Shown: positions 9,381 through 19,375, counted from the stretch's first letter. The stretch is DNA of 64,000 bases from Nocardia sp. NBC_01730 (GCF_035920445.1 NZ_CP109162.1:3348001-3412000); one strand, 5' to 3'. The notes: generated by a model from the letters alone, not told the origin. A program made the numbers and translations.

Positions 9381-10013
9381 GTGACACCGCTCGACTTCCG
9401 CGACGGCGCCGCACCGACCGAGGGACCCCATGGCGAGCCAGCTCAGTTTCGCGCCGCGGTCGATGCGATGGGCACCGCTACCGTGCACCCCCGGATCGAG
9501 CTCGCGCCCATCCGGCCGCCGCAACGACTCGCGCCGTATTCCTACGCGGTAGGCGCCGAGGTCAAACACCCGGAAACCGGTGTGGTACCGATTGATTCCG
9601 AGGGCGACGCGTTCGGCAGGTTGATCCTGCTGCACGACCCGGACGGCGACGACACGTGGCACGGCACCCTGCGGCTGGTCGTCTACATCCAGGCCGACAT
9701 CGATGCCGCGCTGGCCACCGACCCGCTATTGCCCGAGGTCGCGTGGAGCTGGCTGGTGGACGCGCTGGAGTCGCGGGCCGAGCCGTTCACCGCGCTGGGC
9801 GGCACCGTGACCTCGACCAGCTCGGTGCGCTACGGCGACATCGCCGGTCCGCCGCGCGCGCACCAGCTGGAGCTACGCGCCTCGTGGACCGCGGTCACCA
9901 CCGACATGCGCCCGCATGTGGAAGCCTTCTGCGAGGTGCTGGCCTACGCTGCGGGGCTGCCGCCCGCCGGGATCACCCAGATGCGGCCGGGCATGCCCGG
10001 CGACCAGGGGTGA
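9381..10013 (+). CDS. DUF3000 domain-containing protein
   Basis: A 210-residue protein of the actinobacterial DUF3000 family, equivalent by position to Mtb Rv2680. The conserved core begins at [15 protein letters not shown] and includes the family's [16 protein letters not shown] segment. It has no signal peptide or membrane helix. GTG 9381 gives the usual VTPLDFRD N terminus; the frame is open back to 9228, but that stretch is not protein-like. It precedes the RNase D-like gene on the same strand, an arrangement shared with mycobacteria. Function unknown. Confidence 0.85.
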   Translation: MTPLDFRDGAAPTEGPHGEPAQFRAAVDAMGTATVHPRIELAPIRPPQRLAPYSYAVGAEVKHPETGVVPIDSEGDAFGRLILLHDPDGDDTWHGTLRLVVYIQADIDAALATDPLLPEVAWSWLVDALESRAEPFTALGGTVTSTSSVRYGDIAGPPRAHQLELRASWTAVTTDMRPHVEAFCEVLAYAAGLPPAGITQMRPGMPGDQG

Positions 10014-10149
10014 GTGCGCCGACGCCGAGATATGACCAGCGCCGAGCCGCCGTCCCACGGTTGACCAGGTGCACCGAGGGCGACCAATCGACACACGGAT
10101 GCCCGATAGGACGGCGGCGCCTGCGCGACGGCACGTAAAGTGCAACACC

Positions 10150-11400
10150 ATGTCCGTACCAGACGAAACCGAACCCTCGGCCGCGACACCCCTGCTCGCG
10201 CCTGCGGAGGGCGTGCCACCGGTACTGGACACCGCCGCCGACATCGCCGCGGCCGCCGCCCGCCTCGCCGCAGGCACCGGCCCGCTGGCCGTGGACGCCG
10301 AGCGCGCCTCCGGCTTCCGCTATTCGGCGCGCGCGTATCTGATCCAATTGCGCCGGGCGGGCGCGGGCACGTTCCTGATAGATCCGATTCCGGTCACCGG
10401 CGAGCTGGCTCCGCTGGCCGAGGCGATCAACGAGCTGGAGTGGGTGTTGCATTCGGCGGACCAGGACCTGCCCGGCCTCGCCGAACTCGGGTTACGCCCG
10501 GCGCGGCTGTTCGACACCGAATTGGGCGGCCGACTGGCCGGTTTGGAACGCGTGGGGCTCGCCGCGATGGTGGAGCGCCTGCTCGGCCGGGCGCTGCGCA
10601 AGGGCCATGGTGCGGCCGACTGGTCCACCCGGCCGCTGCCGGACGACTGGCTGAACTACGCCGCCCTCGATGTCGAGTTGCTCCTGGAGCTACGCGACGT
10701 GGTGGCCGCCGACTTGGCGGCACAGGGCAAATCCGATTGGGCGGCACAGGAATTCGAGCACGTCCGCACGATGGAGCCGCCCGCGCCGAAAGCCGAGCGC
10801 TGGCGGCGCACCTCCGGCATCCACACACTGCGCCGGAACAGGCAGCTCGCGGTGGTGTGCGAGCTGTGGGCCACCCGCGACGCGCTGGCCCGCGCCCGGG
10901 ACGTGGCGCCCGCGCGCATCCTCCCGGATGCCGCGATCATCGCCGCGGCGACCGCGGAACCGAAGTCGATCGCTCAGCTCCGCGCGCTTCCGGTGTTCGG
11001 CGGACCGCGCCAGCGCCGGTACTCCCGTGAATGGCTCGCCGCGGTGGAGCGCGGCCGTACCCTGCCGGACAGCGAGCTGCCACCGCTGACCCAGCCGTTC
11101 GACGGTCCGCCGCCGGTGAACCGCTGGGAGCGGCGCGACCCGTCCGCCGCCGCCCGCCTGACCGGGGCGCGGACCGCGATGGGTGACCTGTCGACCGAGC
11201 ACGCGATTCCGGTGGAGAACCTGCTCGCACCGGATCTGGTCCGTCGCCTGTGCTGGGACGGGCTGCCCGACTACAACCGGGCCCTTCCCGCCGAACTCTC
11301 CGCGGCCGTCGACGGGTTCCTGAAGGCCGGTGGCGCCCGGCCTTGGCAGCGCGAGCTGGCGGTGCCGGTGTTGACGGTCGCGTTGCTGCCCGTCGACTGA
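10150..11400 (+). CDS. RNase D-like 3'-5' exonuclease with HRDC domain
   Basis: A 416-residue protein of the DEDDy exonuclease superfamily (Mtb Rv2681). Exo I is VDAE (Asp49, Glu51), Exo II is HSADQD (Asp106) and Exo III is NYAALD with Tyr170 and Asp174, so all four acidic residues and the tyrosine are in place. An HRDC domain follows at about 215-295 (SGIHTLRRNRQLAVV onwards), and the C terminus has a second helical repeat. RNase D trims the 3' ends of stable RNA precursors. ATG 10150 is chosen since an upstream in-frame start at 10069 adds non-conserved sequence. It is convergent with dxs. Confidence 0.88.
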   Translation: MSVPDETEPSAATPLLAPAEGVPPVLDTAADIAAAAARLAAGTGPLAVDAERASGFRYSARAYLIQLRRAGAGTFLIDPIPVTGELAPLAEAINELEWVLHSADQDLPGLAELGLRPARLFDTELGGRLAGLERVGLAAMVERLLGRALRKGHGAADWSTRPLPDDWLNYAALDVELLLELRDVVAADLAAQGKSDWAAQEFEHVRTMEPPAPKAERWRRTSGIHTLRRNRQLAVVCELWATRDALARARDVAPARILPDAAIIAAATAEPKSIAQLRALPVFGGPRQRRYSREWLAAVERGRTLPDSELPPLTQPFDGPPPVNRWERRDPSAAARLTGARTAMGDLSTEHAIPVENLLAPDLVRRLCWDGLPDYNRALPAELSAAVDGFLKAGGARPWQRELAVPVLTVALLPVD

Positions 11401-11458
11401 CTCAGAACACGGCGACCTCAACCCGAGCGACGCGCGCGGATTCGGTGACCAGGCGGTG

Positions 11459-13357
11459 TCAGCGAGCGGCCAGCCACCCACCGATCCGGCGGGCGACGTC
11501 GGGGGCGTTCAACCCGAGTTCCGCGAGCACTTCGCCGCGCGACGCCTGGTCCAGGAACTGTTGCGGCACACCGAGATCGCGGGTCGGGATGTCCAGCCCG
11601 GAGTTGCGGAGGTGGGCCGACACCGTCGAGCCGATCCCACCGTGCAAGCCGCCGTCCTCCAGCGTCACCACGAGCCGGTAGTTCTCGGCGAGCTTCACCA
11701 GGGTGTCGGACACCGGCAGCACCCAGCGCGGGTCGATGACGGTGACCGAAACCCCTTCGGCCTCCAGCAGATTGGCCGCCTCCAGCGCCACCGACGCGAA
11801 CGAGCCCACCGCGACGAGCAATGCATCGCCGTGCACCGCTTGGACGGAGCCGCCCTCCGGCTCGGCCATCCGGAGCACATCCACCCCGTCCAGCCGCTCG
11901 ACGGCCGAGATGTCCTCGGCGACACTGCCCTTCGGGAACCGCAGCGCGGTCGGCCCGTCGTGCACGGCCAGCGCCTCGGCCAGCTCCTCGCGCAGCGTCG
12001 CGGCGTCCCGCGGCGCGGCCACCCGGATCCCGGGGATGATGCCGAGCACCGACAGATCCCACATACCGTTGTGGCTTGCTCCGTCGGAGCCGGTGATGCC
12101 CGCGCGGTCCAGCACCACGGTCACAGGCTGCTTCAGCAGCGCCACGTCCATCAGCAGCTGGTCGAAGGCGCGGTTGAGGAACGTCGAGTAGATCGCGACC
12201 ACCGGATGCATGCCGCCGAGTGCGAGACCTGCCGCCGAAGCCATGGCGTGCTGTTCGGCGATGCCGACGTCGAACATCCGCTCCGGGAACCGCTCGCCGA
12301 ATGCCGCCAGCCCGGTCGGCCCCGGCATCGCGGCGGTGATGGCGACGATGTCGTCGCGGCGCTCGGCGTGCGCGATCAGCTCCTCGGAGAATACCGAGGT
12401 CCAGCCGAGCGCCTTCGCGCCACCGACCGGAACGCCGGTCAGCGGATCGATCGGGTCGCACGCGTGCATCTGGTCGGCCACGTGGTTCTCCGCAGGGGCG
12501 TAGCCGCGGCCCTTCTGCGTCACCGCGTGCACCACGACCGGTCCACCGAAGTCCTTGGCCCGGCGCAGCGCCGCCTCCATGGCGGCGATGTCGTGGCCGT
12601 CCACCGGTCCGACGTACTTGAGACCCAGGTCACTGAACAGCTCCTGCGGGCTGACCGCGTCCTTTATCCCGGCTTTCACCGCATGCACCATCGAGTACGC
12701 GGACTCGCCGACACGGGGGATGCTTTTCAGGATGCGCTTGCCCGCGTCCAGCGCGTGCTCGTAGACGGGCTGCGTGCGCAACGCGGTCAGCCGGTCGGCC
12801 AAACCGCCGATGGTGGGCGCGTAGGAGCGGCCATTGTCGTTGACCACGATGACTACCGGCCGGTCCGGGGCGGCGGCGATATTGTTCAGCGCCTCCCAGC
12901 ACATGCCACCGGTGAGCGCACCGTCACCGACGATCGCGACCACATGCCGGTCCTGCCCGCTCAGCGCGAACGCCTTCGCCAAGCCGTCCGCGTAGGACAG
13001 CGCCGCCGACGCGTGCGAGGACTCGACCCAGTCGTGCGCGCTCTCCGCCCGGCTCGGGTAGCCGGACAGACCGCCCTGCTTGCGCAGCGACTCGAATTGA
13101 GACTTGCGGCCGGTCAAGATCTTGTGCACGTAGGCCTGATGCCCGGTGTCGAAGATCACCGGGTCGGCCGGCGAGTCGAAGATCCGATGCAGGGCGATCG
13201 TGAGTTCGACCACACCGAGATTGGGGCCGAGGTGCCCACCGGTCGCGGCGACCTTGCGCACCAGGAACTCACGGATCTCCTCCGCCAGCTCGCGCAACTG
13301 CGGCACGGTCAGCCGACGCAGATCTTCGGGCGTGTCGACCCGGGAAAGCACTCCCAC
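11459..13357 (-). CDS. dxs: 1-deoxy-D-xylulose-5-phosphate synthase
   Basis: A 632-residue thiamine-diphosphate enzyme that condenses pyruvate and glyceraldehyde-3-phosphate, the first step of the MEP isoprenoid route. TGHQAYVHK at 71-79, the TPP/Mg motif GDGALTGG at 144-151 with VVNDNGRS at 171-178, and the central VGIAEQHA glutamate motif are all present. Length is normal. It matches Mtb dxs1 (Rv2682c) in position and orientation. The polyprenyl phosphates it ultimately supplies are the lipid carriers used by AftC in the same window. Confidence 0.96.
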   Translation of the reverse strand: MGVLSRVDTPEDLRRLTVPQLRELAEEIREFLVRKVAATGGHLGPNLGVVELTIALHRIFDSPADPVIFDTGHQAYVHKILTGRKSQFESLRKQGGLSGYPSRAESAHDWVESSHASAALSYADGLAKAFALSGQDRHVVAIVGDGALTGGMCWEALNNIAAAPDRPVVIVVNDNGRSYAPTIGGLADRLTALRTQPVYEHALDAGKRILKSIPRVGESAYSMVHAVKAGIKDAVSPQELFSDLGLKYVGPVDGHDIAAMEAALRRAKDFGGPVVVHAVTQKGRGYAPAENHVADQMHACDPIDPLTGVPVGGAKALGWTSVFSEELIAHAERRDDIVAITAAMPGPTGLAAFGERFPERMFDVGIAEQHAMASAAGLALGGMHPVVAIYSTFLNRAFDQLLMDVALLKQPVTVVLDRAGITGSDGASHNGMWDLSVLGIIPGIRVAAPRDAATLREELAEALAVHDGPTALRFPKGSVAEDISAVERLDGVDVLRMAEPEGGSVQAVHGDALLVAVGSFASVALEAANLLEAEGVSVTVIDPRWVLPVSDTLVKLAENYRLVVTLEDGGLHGGIGSTVSAHLRNSGLDIPTRDLGVPQQFLDQASRGEVLAELGLNAPDVARRIGGWLAAR

Positions 13358-13503
13358 CTGAACTCGCTCCCTCCGGATAGCGCATCTGATCGGATCAGTC
13401 TACGGAGCGGCGGCAGGTGCCCTCGCACGAGAACGGTCACCACCAGCCGACATCGCGCCGAAATGTGAGCCTCGACATACGGTACCCGGCCTAGAGTGGC
13501 AGC

Positions 13504-13822
13504 GTGGCCCAGCCTGAGCAAGTGGTCTCGCGGACAATCGAACCCGGCGTCGTGGCGCGGATCGTCGAGCACGTACACCAGCCGCCCCGCGGCGACGACT
13601 CCGGTGCGCCGGACGACCTCCTCCCCGGAACTGGCTGCGGTGCAACCCGATTCATTCGGCCTGTGCATGGCCACCGCGTACAGCCGGCGCGAGCTGTCCT
13701 CGGTCGGCGTGCGGGTAGCGTCGGCCGATCCCGATGCGAAGCTCCGGCACCTGGCCTCCAGCCTCGATCCGAACGATCCGCGTGGGCGGGTATTCATCGA
13801 TCACGACACCACGGCCCGTTGA
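13504..13822 (+). pseudogene. Frameshifted gene for a ~105-residue conserved-looking hypothetical protein
   Basis: Two reading frames each look coding in succession. Codons from GTG 13504 give VAQPEQVVSRTIEPGVVARI and continue to DDLLP near 13628. The frame one base later gives ELAAVQPDSFGLCMATAYSR and ends at the TGA at 13820-13822. Both halves show strong G/C bias at third positions in their own frame, and the frame switch falls at CTCCTCCCCGGAACTG. Removing one C restores a continuous product of about 105 residues. This may be a real inactivating +1 frameshift or a sequencing error in the C run. I do not recognise the family. It lies between dxs and a SIMPL-domain gene. Confidence 0.6.
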
Positions 13823-13853
13823 GCAGTTCGGAACGACCATCGAGGAGGAATTC

Positions 13854-14531
13854 GTGAGCAAAAAGTCCGATTCACGCGCAGGCACCGTCACGACCTTCGG
13901 GCACGGCACCGCCCGCGCCACCCCGGACCTGATGCGGGTGACGATCTCCATCGAATCGCGGGCGAGCAAAGTCGCGCTCGCCTACAGCCAGGCCGGTGCG
14001 CGCCTGGCGGCGGTCGCGCAGTCGCTGCGGTCCGATGGCGTCGTAGGCGCCGACATCGCCACCAGCGGACTGTCGGTGCACACCGAAACGGTGTGGACCG
14101 AAGGCCAGGGCAATCGCATCACCGGGTACCTCGCCAGCACATCGCTGACCATTGCCCTGCGCGACATCGGGGGGAACGCCGATCCCGGCCCCGCCGTGAT
14201 CATCGCCAACTGCGTCGACGTGGGCGGTGACGACGTCCGTCTCGGCGGCCTCACCCTCACCTTCGCCGACCAAGAGTCGCTGCTCGCCCAGGCGCGCGAC
14301 GCCGCATGGGAGAACGCCGTCGCCAAGGGCGAGCAATACGCGAACCACGCGCAAGGCTCTCTCGGCAAAGTCCTCGAAATCACCGAGAACACCTCCTCCG
14401 CGCCCCCAGCCGTCCCCCGCATGGCGGCCTTGTCCGCCCCGATGAACGCCTACGGCGCCTCCCCCGTCAAGGTCGAACTGGGCGAAAGCGAGATCTCCGC
14501 GGGAATCCGCGTCACCTGGCAGCTGGATTGA
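13854..14531 (+). CDS. SIMPL-domain (DUF541) protein
   Basis: A 225-residue protein made up of a single SIMPL domain, the family of BP26/YggE-like proteins. The conserved start TVTTFGHGTARATPDLMRV and the end SEISAGIRVTWQLD match the typical beta-strand pattern. GTG 13854 is favoured by a strong GAGGAGG ribosome-binding site at 13842-13848. There is no obvious signal peptide, unlike many members, so it is probably cytosolic. The family has been tied to oxidative-stress tolerance and oligomeric ring formation, but its molecular activity is unknown. It follows the frameshifted gene by 31 bp. Confidence 0.8.
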   Translation: MSKKSDSRAGTVTTFGHGTARATPDLMRVTISIESRASKVALAYSQAGARLAAVAQSLRSDGVVGADIATSGLSVHTETVWTEGQGNRITGYLASTSLTIALRDIGGNADPGPAVIIANCVDVGGDDVRLGGLTLTFADQESLLAQARDAAWENAVAKGEQYANHAQGSLGKVLEITENTSSAPPAVPRMAALSAPMNAYGASPVKVELGESEISAGIRVTWQLD

Positions 14532-14676
14532 CGCGGCACGGCGGGTCGCCGCAGCGCCCTTGCCGACCGGGACCCGCGCTCCGCGGCCTGCGCGCCCGCC
14601 TTCTCGGCGAGCACGTCGACCGTTGCCCGAGCTCATCAGCCGACTGACGGTGGTCCGAGGCGGCAGCCGTCGTTCC

Positions 14677-14940
14677 CTCGGCCGAGAACGCCAGCTGGTT
14701 GCCCACCGGATCGTGGGGGTGGAACCGTCGCCGACCCAGAATCTCGGCGGGATCAGCCCACGTGACCGGGTATCCCGCGGCCGACACCGCTGCGGCGACT
14801 GCGTCGATGTCGACAACGAAGGCCGGGTGTGCCTTGCGGGACGGAAGTCGGCTTCTGCGCCGACGTGTAGTTCGCCATCCGGACAGCCGCGGCCGGGGAC
14901 CCGGAACCGGCAACCGCCCCGGGCTGCCAGCACGGGGCGG
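14677..14940 (-). pseudogene. Remnant of a VOC/glyoxalase-like gene
   Basis: The 510-bp gap between the SIMPL and enoyl-CoA hydratase genes holds a decayed VOC-domain gene on the minus strand. One frame reads PDGELHVGAEADFRPA, then a shift at about 14835-14840 leads into KAHPAFVVDIDAVAAAVSAA and WADPAEILGRRRFHPHDPVG, the typical C-terminal half of small VOC proteins. The N-terminal half is not recognisable, and the frame runs on past the expected end. A frameshift plus an N-terminal loss means no intact product. A 15-bp direct repeat at 14931-14965 marks the truncated end. Confidence 0.6.
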
Positions 14941-14965
14941 AGCGTCGGGTCACGGGGCGGAGCGT
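14931..14965. repeat. 15-bp direct repeat, period 20
   Basis: CACGGGGCGGAGCGT occurs at 14931-14945 and again at 14951-14965, separated by CGGGT. It sits at the truncated end of the VOC pseudogene and may be a slippage or deletion scar. Confidence 0.8.
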
Positions 14966-15041
14966 GCGTCCCGCGCTCGAATTCGCCGCGTCGCCGAGCC
15001 CGTGGTGCCTATATTGAGGTCGCCACCGATCGGGAGGTCGT

Positions 15042-15845
15042 ATGTCGTTCGTTCTCGTCGACACACCGCGGCCACACGTCGCCTTGGTGACGCTCAATCG
15101 GCCCGAACGGATGAACGCGATGGCGTTCGACGTGATGATTCCGCTGCGCGAGGCGCTCGAGGAGGCCAGCGCCGACAACAACGTGCGCGTCATCGTGCTC
15201 ACTGGCGCGGGACACGGGTTCTGCTCGGGGGCCGACCTGCAGGGCGCCGGGAAGGTGCCGAACATCGACGGGCTGACCGTCACCAACGTCGCGCGCCGCT
15301 CGATGGATCTGCTCAATGACGTGATGATCACGCTGCGGCGCATGCACCAGCCGGTGATCGGCGCGATCAACGGCGCGGCCATCGGCGGCGGCTTCTGCCT
15401 GGCAGTCGGCGCCGACATCCGGATCGCCGCCGAGGACGCGTACTTCCGCGCCGCGGGCATCAACAATGGACTCACCTCCGCCGAGCTCGGCATCAGCTAC
15501 CTGTTGCCCCGCGCCATCGGCGCGTCCCGCGCGTTCGAGATCATGTTGTCCGGCCGCGACGTCGACGCGACCGAAGCCGAACGGATCGGTCTGGTCACCC
15601 GTACGGTGCCCGCGGCAAAACTCCTGGACACCTGCTACGACCTGGCCGAGCAGATCATCGGCTTCAGCCGGGTCGGCACCGAACTCACCAAACGCATGCT
15701 GTGGAGCGGCATGGAGGCGGGCAGTTTCGAATCCCACATGCAGCACGAGGGCATGGCCCAGCTCTACGTCCGCTTGACCACCGGTAATTTCGACGAGGCC
15801 ATCCGCGCCCGCCGCGATCGCCGTCCGCCTGTGTACGAGGACTGA
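15042..15845 (+). CDS. Enoyl-CoA hydratase/isomerase family protein
   Basis: A 267-residue crotonase-fold protein, positionally equivalent to Mtb echA15 (Rv2679) though displaced relative to the haem genes. GHGFCSGADLQG at 58-68 and GAAIGGGFCLAVGADI at 111-126 form the oxyanion hole and CoA-binding loops. TSAELG at 145-150 lies in the active-site acid region (Glu148). It is expected to hydrate trans-2-enoyl-CoA in fatty-acid oxidation, but crotonases have diverse activities and the substrate is not readable. ATG 15042 follows GGGAGG closely. It converges with the TrmA-like gene, with a 4-nt gap. Confidence 0.88.
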   Translation: MSFVLVDTPRPHVALVTLNRPERMNAMAFDVMIPLREALEEASADNNVRVIVLTGAGHGFCSGADLQGAGKVPNIDGLTVTNVARRSMDLLNDVMITLRRMHQPVIGAINGAAIGGGFCLAVGADIRIAAEDAYFRAAGINNGLTSAELGISYLLPRAIGASRAFEIMLSGRDVDATEAERIGLVTRTVPAAKLLDTCYDLAEQIIGFSRVGTELTKRMLWSGMEAGSFESHMQHEGMAQLYVRLTTGNFDEAIRARRDRRPPVYED

Positions 15846-15849
15846 CTGC

Positions 15850-17355
15850 TCAACGCTCCAGCAGCGCAAGGCATTCGACGTGGTGCGTCGCCGGGAACGC
15901 GTCGAATGCGCGCAGGTCCGCGAGCTGGTAGCCCGCTGCTCGGTACAGGCCTAGATCGCGGGCGAACGCCGCGGGGTCGCACCCGACGTGGATGATTCGA
16001 GTCGGCCCGCTCGCGGTGACCGCGCCCACCACTTCCTTGCCCGCACCGGCGCGCGGCGGGTCGAGCACCACGACATCCGCCGCCGCCGCGTCCACGTGCT
16101 CGACCACCCAGCGCTCCACGCGCTGCGCACGCAGTTCCAGCCACGAAAGATCACGCAGTGCGGCGGCCGCGTCCGCGACGGCGGGCCGGGCGGATTCCAC
16201 CGCGAGCACCGCACCGGTCCGGCCGACCTGCTCGGCCAGCCGCGCGGCGAAAACACCTGCGCCACTGTAGAGATCCCAGGCACGCCCACCGGGCGACAGG
16301 CTCGACCACTCGGCCACCAGGTCCGAATAGCATTGTGCCGCACTCCGATGCGCCTGCCAGAAGCCCGTCGCACCGACCTCCCACCGACGGCCTGCCACAT
16401 ACTCCACCGCCCGCCCGCTTCCCGCGAACACCCACTCGTCGCGGGCCGCGTGGGTGGCGGCCCGCCGCGCAGCCGCGTTTCGCCGCTCGTCGCGCCGCGT
16501 GGAATCCGCTGCGGTCCACTCGCTTCCCCGCCGATCGCCGCCGCGACCACCCGAGCCGCGTCGTCCGCCGGTTCGCTGATCACGGCCGTCTCGTTCGGCA
16601 CCGCGCCGACCGCGGCCGCCGTGCCTGCCTCCGTAACGGTTGTTGCCCCCGAGCGGATGGCGAGCTTCCCCACTGCCGGAATCCGACCGAGGCCCACTCC
16701 CGCCGGGCCCGCGCCGATCGCCGCCGCGGCCGCCGCGCTCGGCATCCGGAGCGGGCGCCAGCTCGACGATGTGTCGAATCCCGTCTCCGTCCACCGCGAT
16801 CACCAGATCCCCGCCCGGCGTCCACAGCCGATCCGCGACGCCGTCCAGCGCCCCCGAAATCGGTTGCGGGCAACGCAGATCCGCAATCACCTCCGTGCTG
16901 CGGTACCGGTGCACACCGGCACGCCCCTGCTCGTCGACCGCCAGCCGCACACGCGTGCGCCACCCCCCGGTCGCGTCGCCGGAACCGGTGATCGGCTCGA
17001 CCAGCACCTCACGGTCGATCCCGGCCAGCCGCCGGAGCTGCTCAGCGACCACGGCGGCCTTCAGCGCGCGCTGCGCTGTCGGCGTGGCGAAGGAGAAATC
17101 ACAGCACCCCGCGCCACCGGGGCCGGACACCGGGCAGGTAGCCGGAACCCGATCCGTTGACGCCTCGAGCACCTCGACGGTGTCGGCCCGGCAGAATGAG
17201 CCGCCCCGATCCTCGGTAACCCGCGCGCGCACCAGCTCCCCGGGCAGACCGTGCCGGACGAACACCACACGTCCCTCGTGCCGTGCGACGCAGAAGCCGC
17301 CGTGCCCAGGCGGCCCGAGCCGCACCTCGCAGGTGCTTCCCAGCCAGCCGCTCAT
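15850..17355 (-). CDS. TRAM/TrmA-family class I SAM-dependent RNA methyltransferase with an RGG-rich insertion
   Basis: A 501-residue protein of the RumA/TrmA (uracil-C5 RNA methyltransferase) family, equivalent to Mtb Rv2689c. An N-terminal TRAM-like domain spans about 5-60. Candidate Fe-S cysteines are Cys74, Cys84, Cys85 and Cys162. The SAM motif DLYSGAGVF is at 361-369, DPPRAG at 432-437 and the nucleophile region HVGCDP has Cys459. Residues about 203-300 are a low-complexity Gly/Arg/Asp-rich insertion containing GGRGG and RRG repeats, absent from typical family members, placed between the central and catalytic domains. ATG 17355 is chosen because MSGWLGSTCEV begins the TRAM domain; the frame is open to 17418. 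It lies 19 bp after the permease gene. Confidence 0.87.
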   Translation of the reverse strand: MSGWLGSTCEVRLGPPGHGGFCVARHEGRVVFVRHGLPGELVRARVTEDRGGSFCRADTVEVLEASTDRVPATCPVSGPGGAGCCDFSFATPTAQRALKAAVVAEQLRRLAGIDREVLVEPITGSGDATGGWRTRVRLAVDEQGRAGVHRYRSTEVIADLRCPQPISGALDGVADRLWTPGGDLVIAVDGDGIRHIVELAPAPDAERGGRGGDRRGPGGSGPRSDSGSGEARHPLGGNNRYGGRHGGRGRRGAERDGRDQRTGGRRGSGGRGGDRRGSEWTAADSTRRDERRNAAARRAATHAARDEWVFAGSGRAVEYVAGRRWEVGATGFWQAHRSAAQCYSDLVAEWSSLSPGGRAWDLYSGAGVFAARLAEQVGRTGAVLAVESARPAVADAAAALRDLSWLELRAQRVERWVVEHVDAAAADVVVLDPPRAGAGKEVVGAVTASGPTRIIHVGCDPAAFARDLGLYRAAGYQLADLRAFDAFPATHHVECLALLER

Positions 17356-17374
17356 CCCGGACCACCCACGAATG

Positions 17375-19375
17375 TCATGTCCGGTCCTCGTACCCGCGCC
17401 GCACCGCGCCCGCGGCATTGACCACGCCCGGCGTCTTCGCCCGGGTGGACGAACTCAGCTGCCAAGGGACGCTGGTCACCATCACGCCGGGCTCGAACAG
17501 CAGCCTGCCCTTCAACCGCAGTGCGCTCTGATTGTGCAGCACCTGCTCCCACCAGTGGCCGACCACGTACTCGGGGATGAACACGGTCACGACGTCGCGC
17601 GGAGAATCCTTGCGCACACGCTTGACGTAATCGAGGACGGGTTTGGTGATCTCGCGGTAGGGCGACTCGATGACCTTGAGCGGCACCGTGATATCGCTCT
17701 GCTCCCACTCACGCACCAGCGCCCTGGTGTCGGCCTCGTCGACGTTCACCGTCACTGCCTCGAGCGTGTCGGGGCGGGTGGCGCGAGCGTAGGCCAGCGC
17801 GCGGCGGGTGGGCAGGTGCAGCCGCGACACCAGCACAATGGAGTGGGAGCGGCTGGGTAGCACGCCGTCCCAGTCGTGTTCATCCAGCTCGCGCGCGACC
17901 GAATCATAGTGCCTGCGAATCAATTTCATCACGATGAAGATCGCGACCATGGTGCAGATGGCGATGTAGGCGCCCGCGAAGAATTTGGTGATCAGCACGA
18001 TGACCAGCACCGTGCCGGTCGCGGTGAGACCCACCGCGTTGATCACCCTGGACCGCATCATCCGCGACCGCTGTCCCGGATCGGTCTCGGTGCGCAGCAG
18101 CCGTGTCCAGTGCCGCAGCATCCCGGTCTGGCTGAGCACGAACGAGACGAATACGCCGACGATGTACAGCTGGATCAGCTTGGACACCTCGGCGCCGAAG
18201 AGCACCACGAACGCGATGGCCGCACCGGCGAGGAAAAGGATACCGTTGCTGAACGCCAGCCGGTCGCCCCTGGTGTGTAGCTGCCGGGGCAGGTAACGGT
18301 CCTGCGCCAGGATCGAGCCGAGCACAGGGAAACCGTTGAACGCGGTGTTGGCGGCAAGCACGAGGATGAGCGCGGTCACGATCGTAATGAAGAAGAACCC
18401 GATCGGGAAGCCGTCGAACACAGTCTCGGCAAGCTGAGCGATCAGCGTCTTCTGATGATAGTCCGCCGGCGCGCCGATCAAATCAGAAGTGTTGTGCGCG
18501 TAGACGATTTCGATCTTCTGAGCCAGGATGATAATGCCCATCAGCAGGACGATCGCGATGGTCCCGAGCATCAGCAGCGTGGTCGCGGCGTTGCGCGACT
18601 TGGGCTTGCGGAACGCGGGCACGCCGTTGCTGATCGCCTCCACACCGGTCAGCGCGGCACAGCCGGAAGAGAACGACCGCGCGATGAGAAAGGCGAACGC
18701 GAGTCCGTACAGGTGCTCGTCCTCGGCGTCCAACCCGAATCCGGCCGATTCTGCCCGCAACTCCTCGCCGAGCACGAAGATCCGGAACAGCCCCCAGCCG
18801 AGCATGACGAACATGCCGATGATGAACGCGTAGGTGGGGACGGCGAAAGCGGAGCCCGATTCGCGCACCCCGCGCAGGTTGATCGCGGTGAGCGTCGCGA
18901 TCGCCACGACCGCGAACAACACCTTGTGTGTGGCGACGAACGGAATGGCCGAGCCGATGTTGGACGCGGCCGAGGAGATCGACACCGCGACGGTGAGCAC
19001 GTAGTCCACGAGCAGCGCGCTGCCGACGGTCAAGCCCGCGTTGGGACCGAGGTTCGTCGTGGCGACCTCGTAATCGCCGCCGCCGGACGGGTAGGCATGC
19101 ACATTCTGCCGGTAGCTGGCAACCACCACGGCCATGACGAAGGCGACCGCGAGGCCGACCCAGGGGGCATACAGGTAGGCGGAGATGCCCGCGGCCGACA
19201 GCACGAGGAAGATCTCTTCGGGTGCGTACGCGACCGAGGACATGGCATCGGAGGCGAACACCGGGAGCGCGATTCGCTTCGGCAGCAGGGTGTGGCCCAG
19301 CGAGTCGCTGCGGAAAGGCCTACCCAGCAGCACTCGTTTCGCTGCCGTCGTCAATTTGGACACTGGAGCGAGCAT
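17375..19375 (-). CDS. APC-family amino acid/cation permease
   Basis: A 666-residue membrane protein with about 12 helices in the N-terminal 480 residues and a cytosolic C-terminal domain of about 180 residues, similar to Mtb Rv2690c. The first helix carries the APC-superfamily unwound motif SDAMSSVAYAPEE. Members with this large soluble tail are related to KimA-type potassium importers, and the divergent trkA-trkB genes make a potassium role plausible. That is inference; amino acid transport cannot be excluded. ATG 19375 gives MLAPVSKLTTAAKRVLLGRP. The 149-bp gap to trkA must hold both promoters. Confidence 0.85.
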   Translation of the reverse strand: MLAPVSKLTTAAKRVLLGRPFRSDSLGHTLLPKRIALPVFASDAMSSVAYAPEEIFLVLSAAGISAYLYAPWVGLAVAFVMAVVVASYRQNVHAYPSGGGDYEVATTNLGPNAGLTVGSALLVDYVLTVAVSISSAASNIGSAIPFVATHKVLFAVVAIATLTAINLRGVRESGSAFAVPTYAFIIGMFVMLGWGLFRIFVLGEELRAESAGFGLDAEDEHLYGLAFAFLIARSFSSGCAALTGVEAISNGVPAFRKPKSRNAATTLLMLGTIAIVLLMGIIILAQKIEIVYAHNTSDLIGAPADYHQKTLIAQLAETVFDGFPIGFFFITIVTALILVLAANTAFNGFPVLGSILAQDRYLPRQLHTRGDRLAFSNGILFLAGAAIAFVVLFGAEVSKLIQLYIVGVFVSFVLSQTGMLRHWTRLLRTETDPGQRSRMMRSRVINAVGLTATGTVLVIVLITKFFAGAYIAICTMVAIFIVMKLIRRHYDSVARELDEHDWDGVLPSRSHSIVLVSRLHLPTRRALAYARATRPDTLEAVTVNVDEADTRALVREWEQSDITVPLKVIESPYREITKPVLDYVKRVRKDSPRDVVTVFIPEYVVGHWWEQVLHNQSALRLKGRLLFEPGVMVTSVPWQLSSSTRAKTPGVVNAAGAVRRGYEDRT

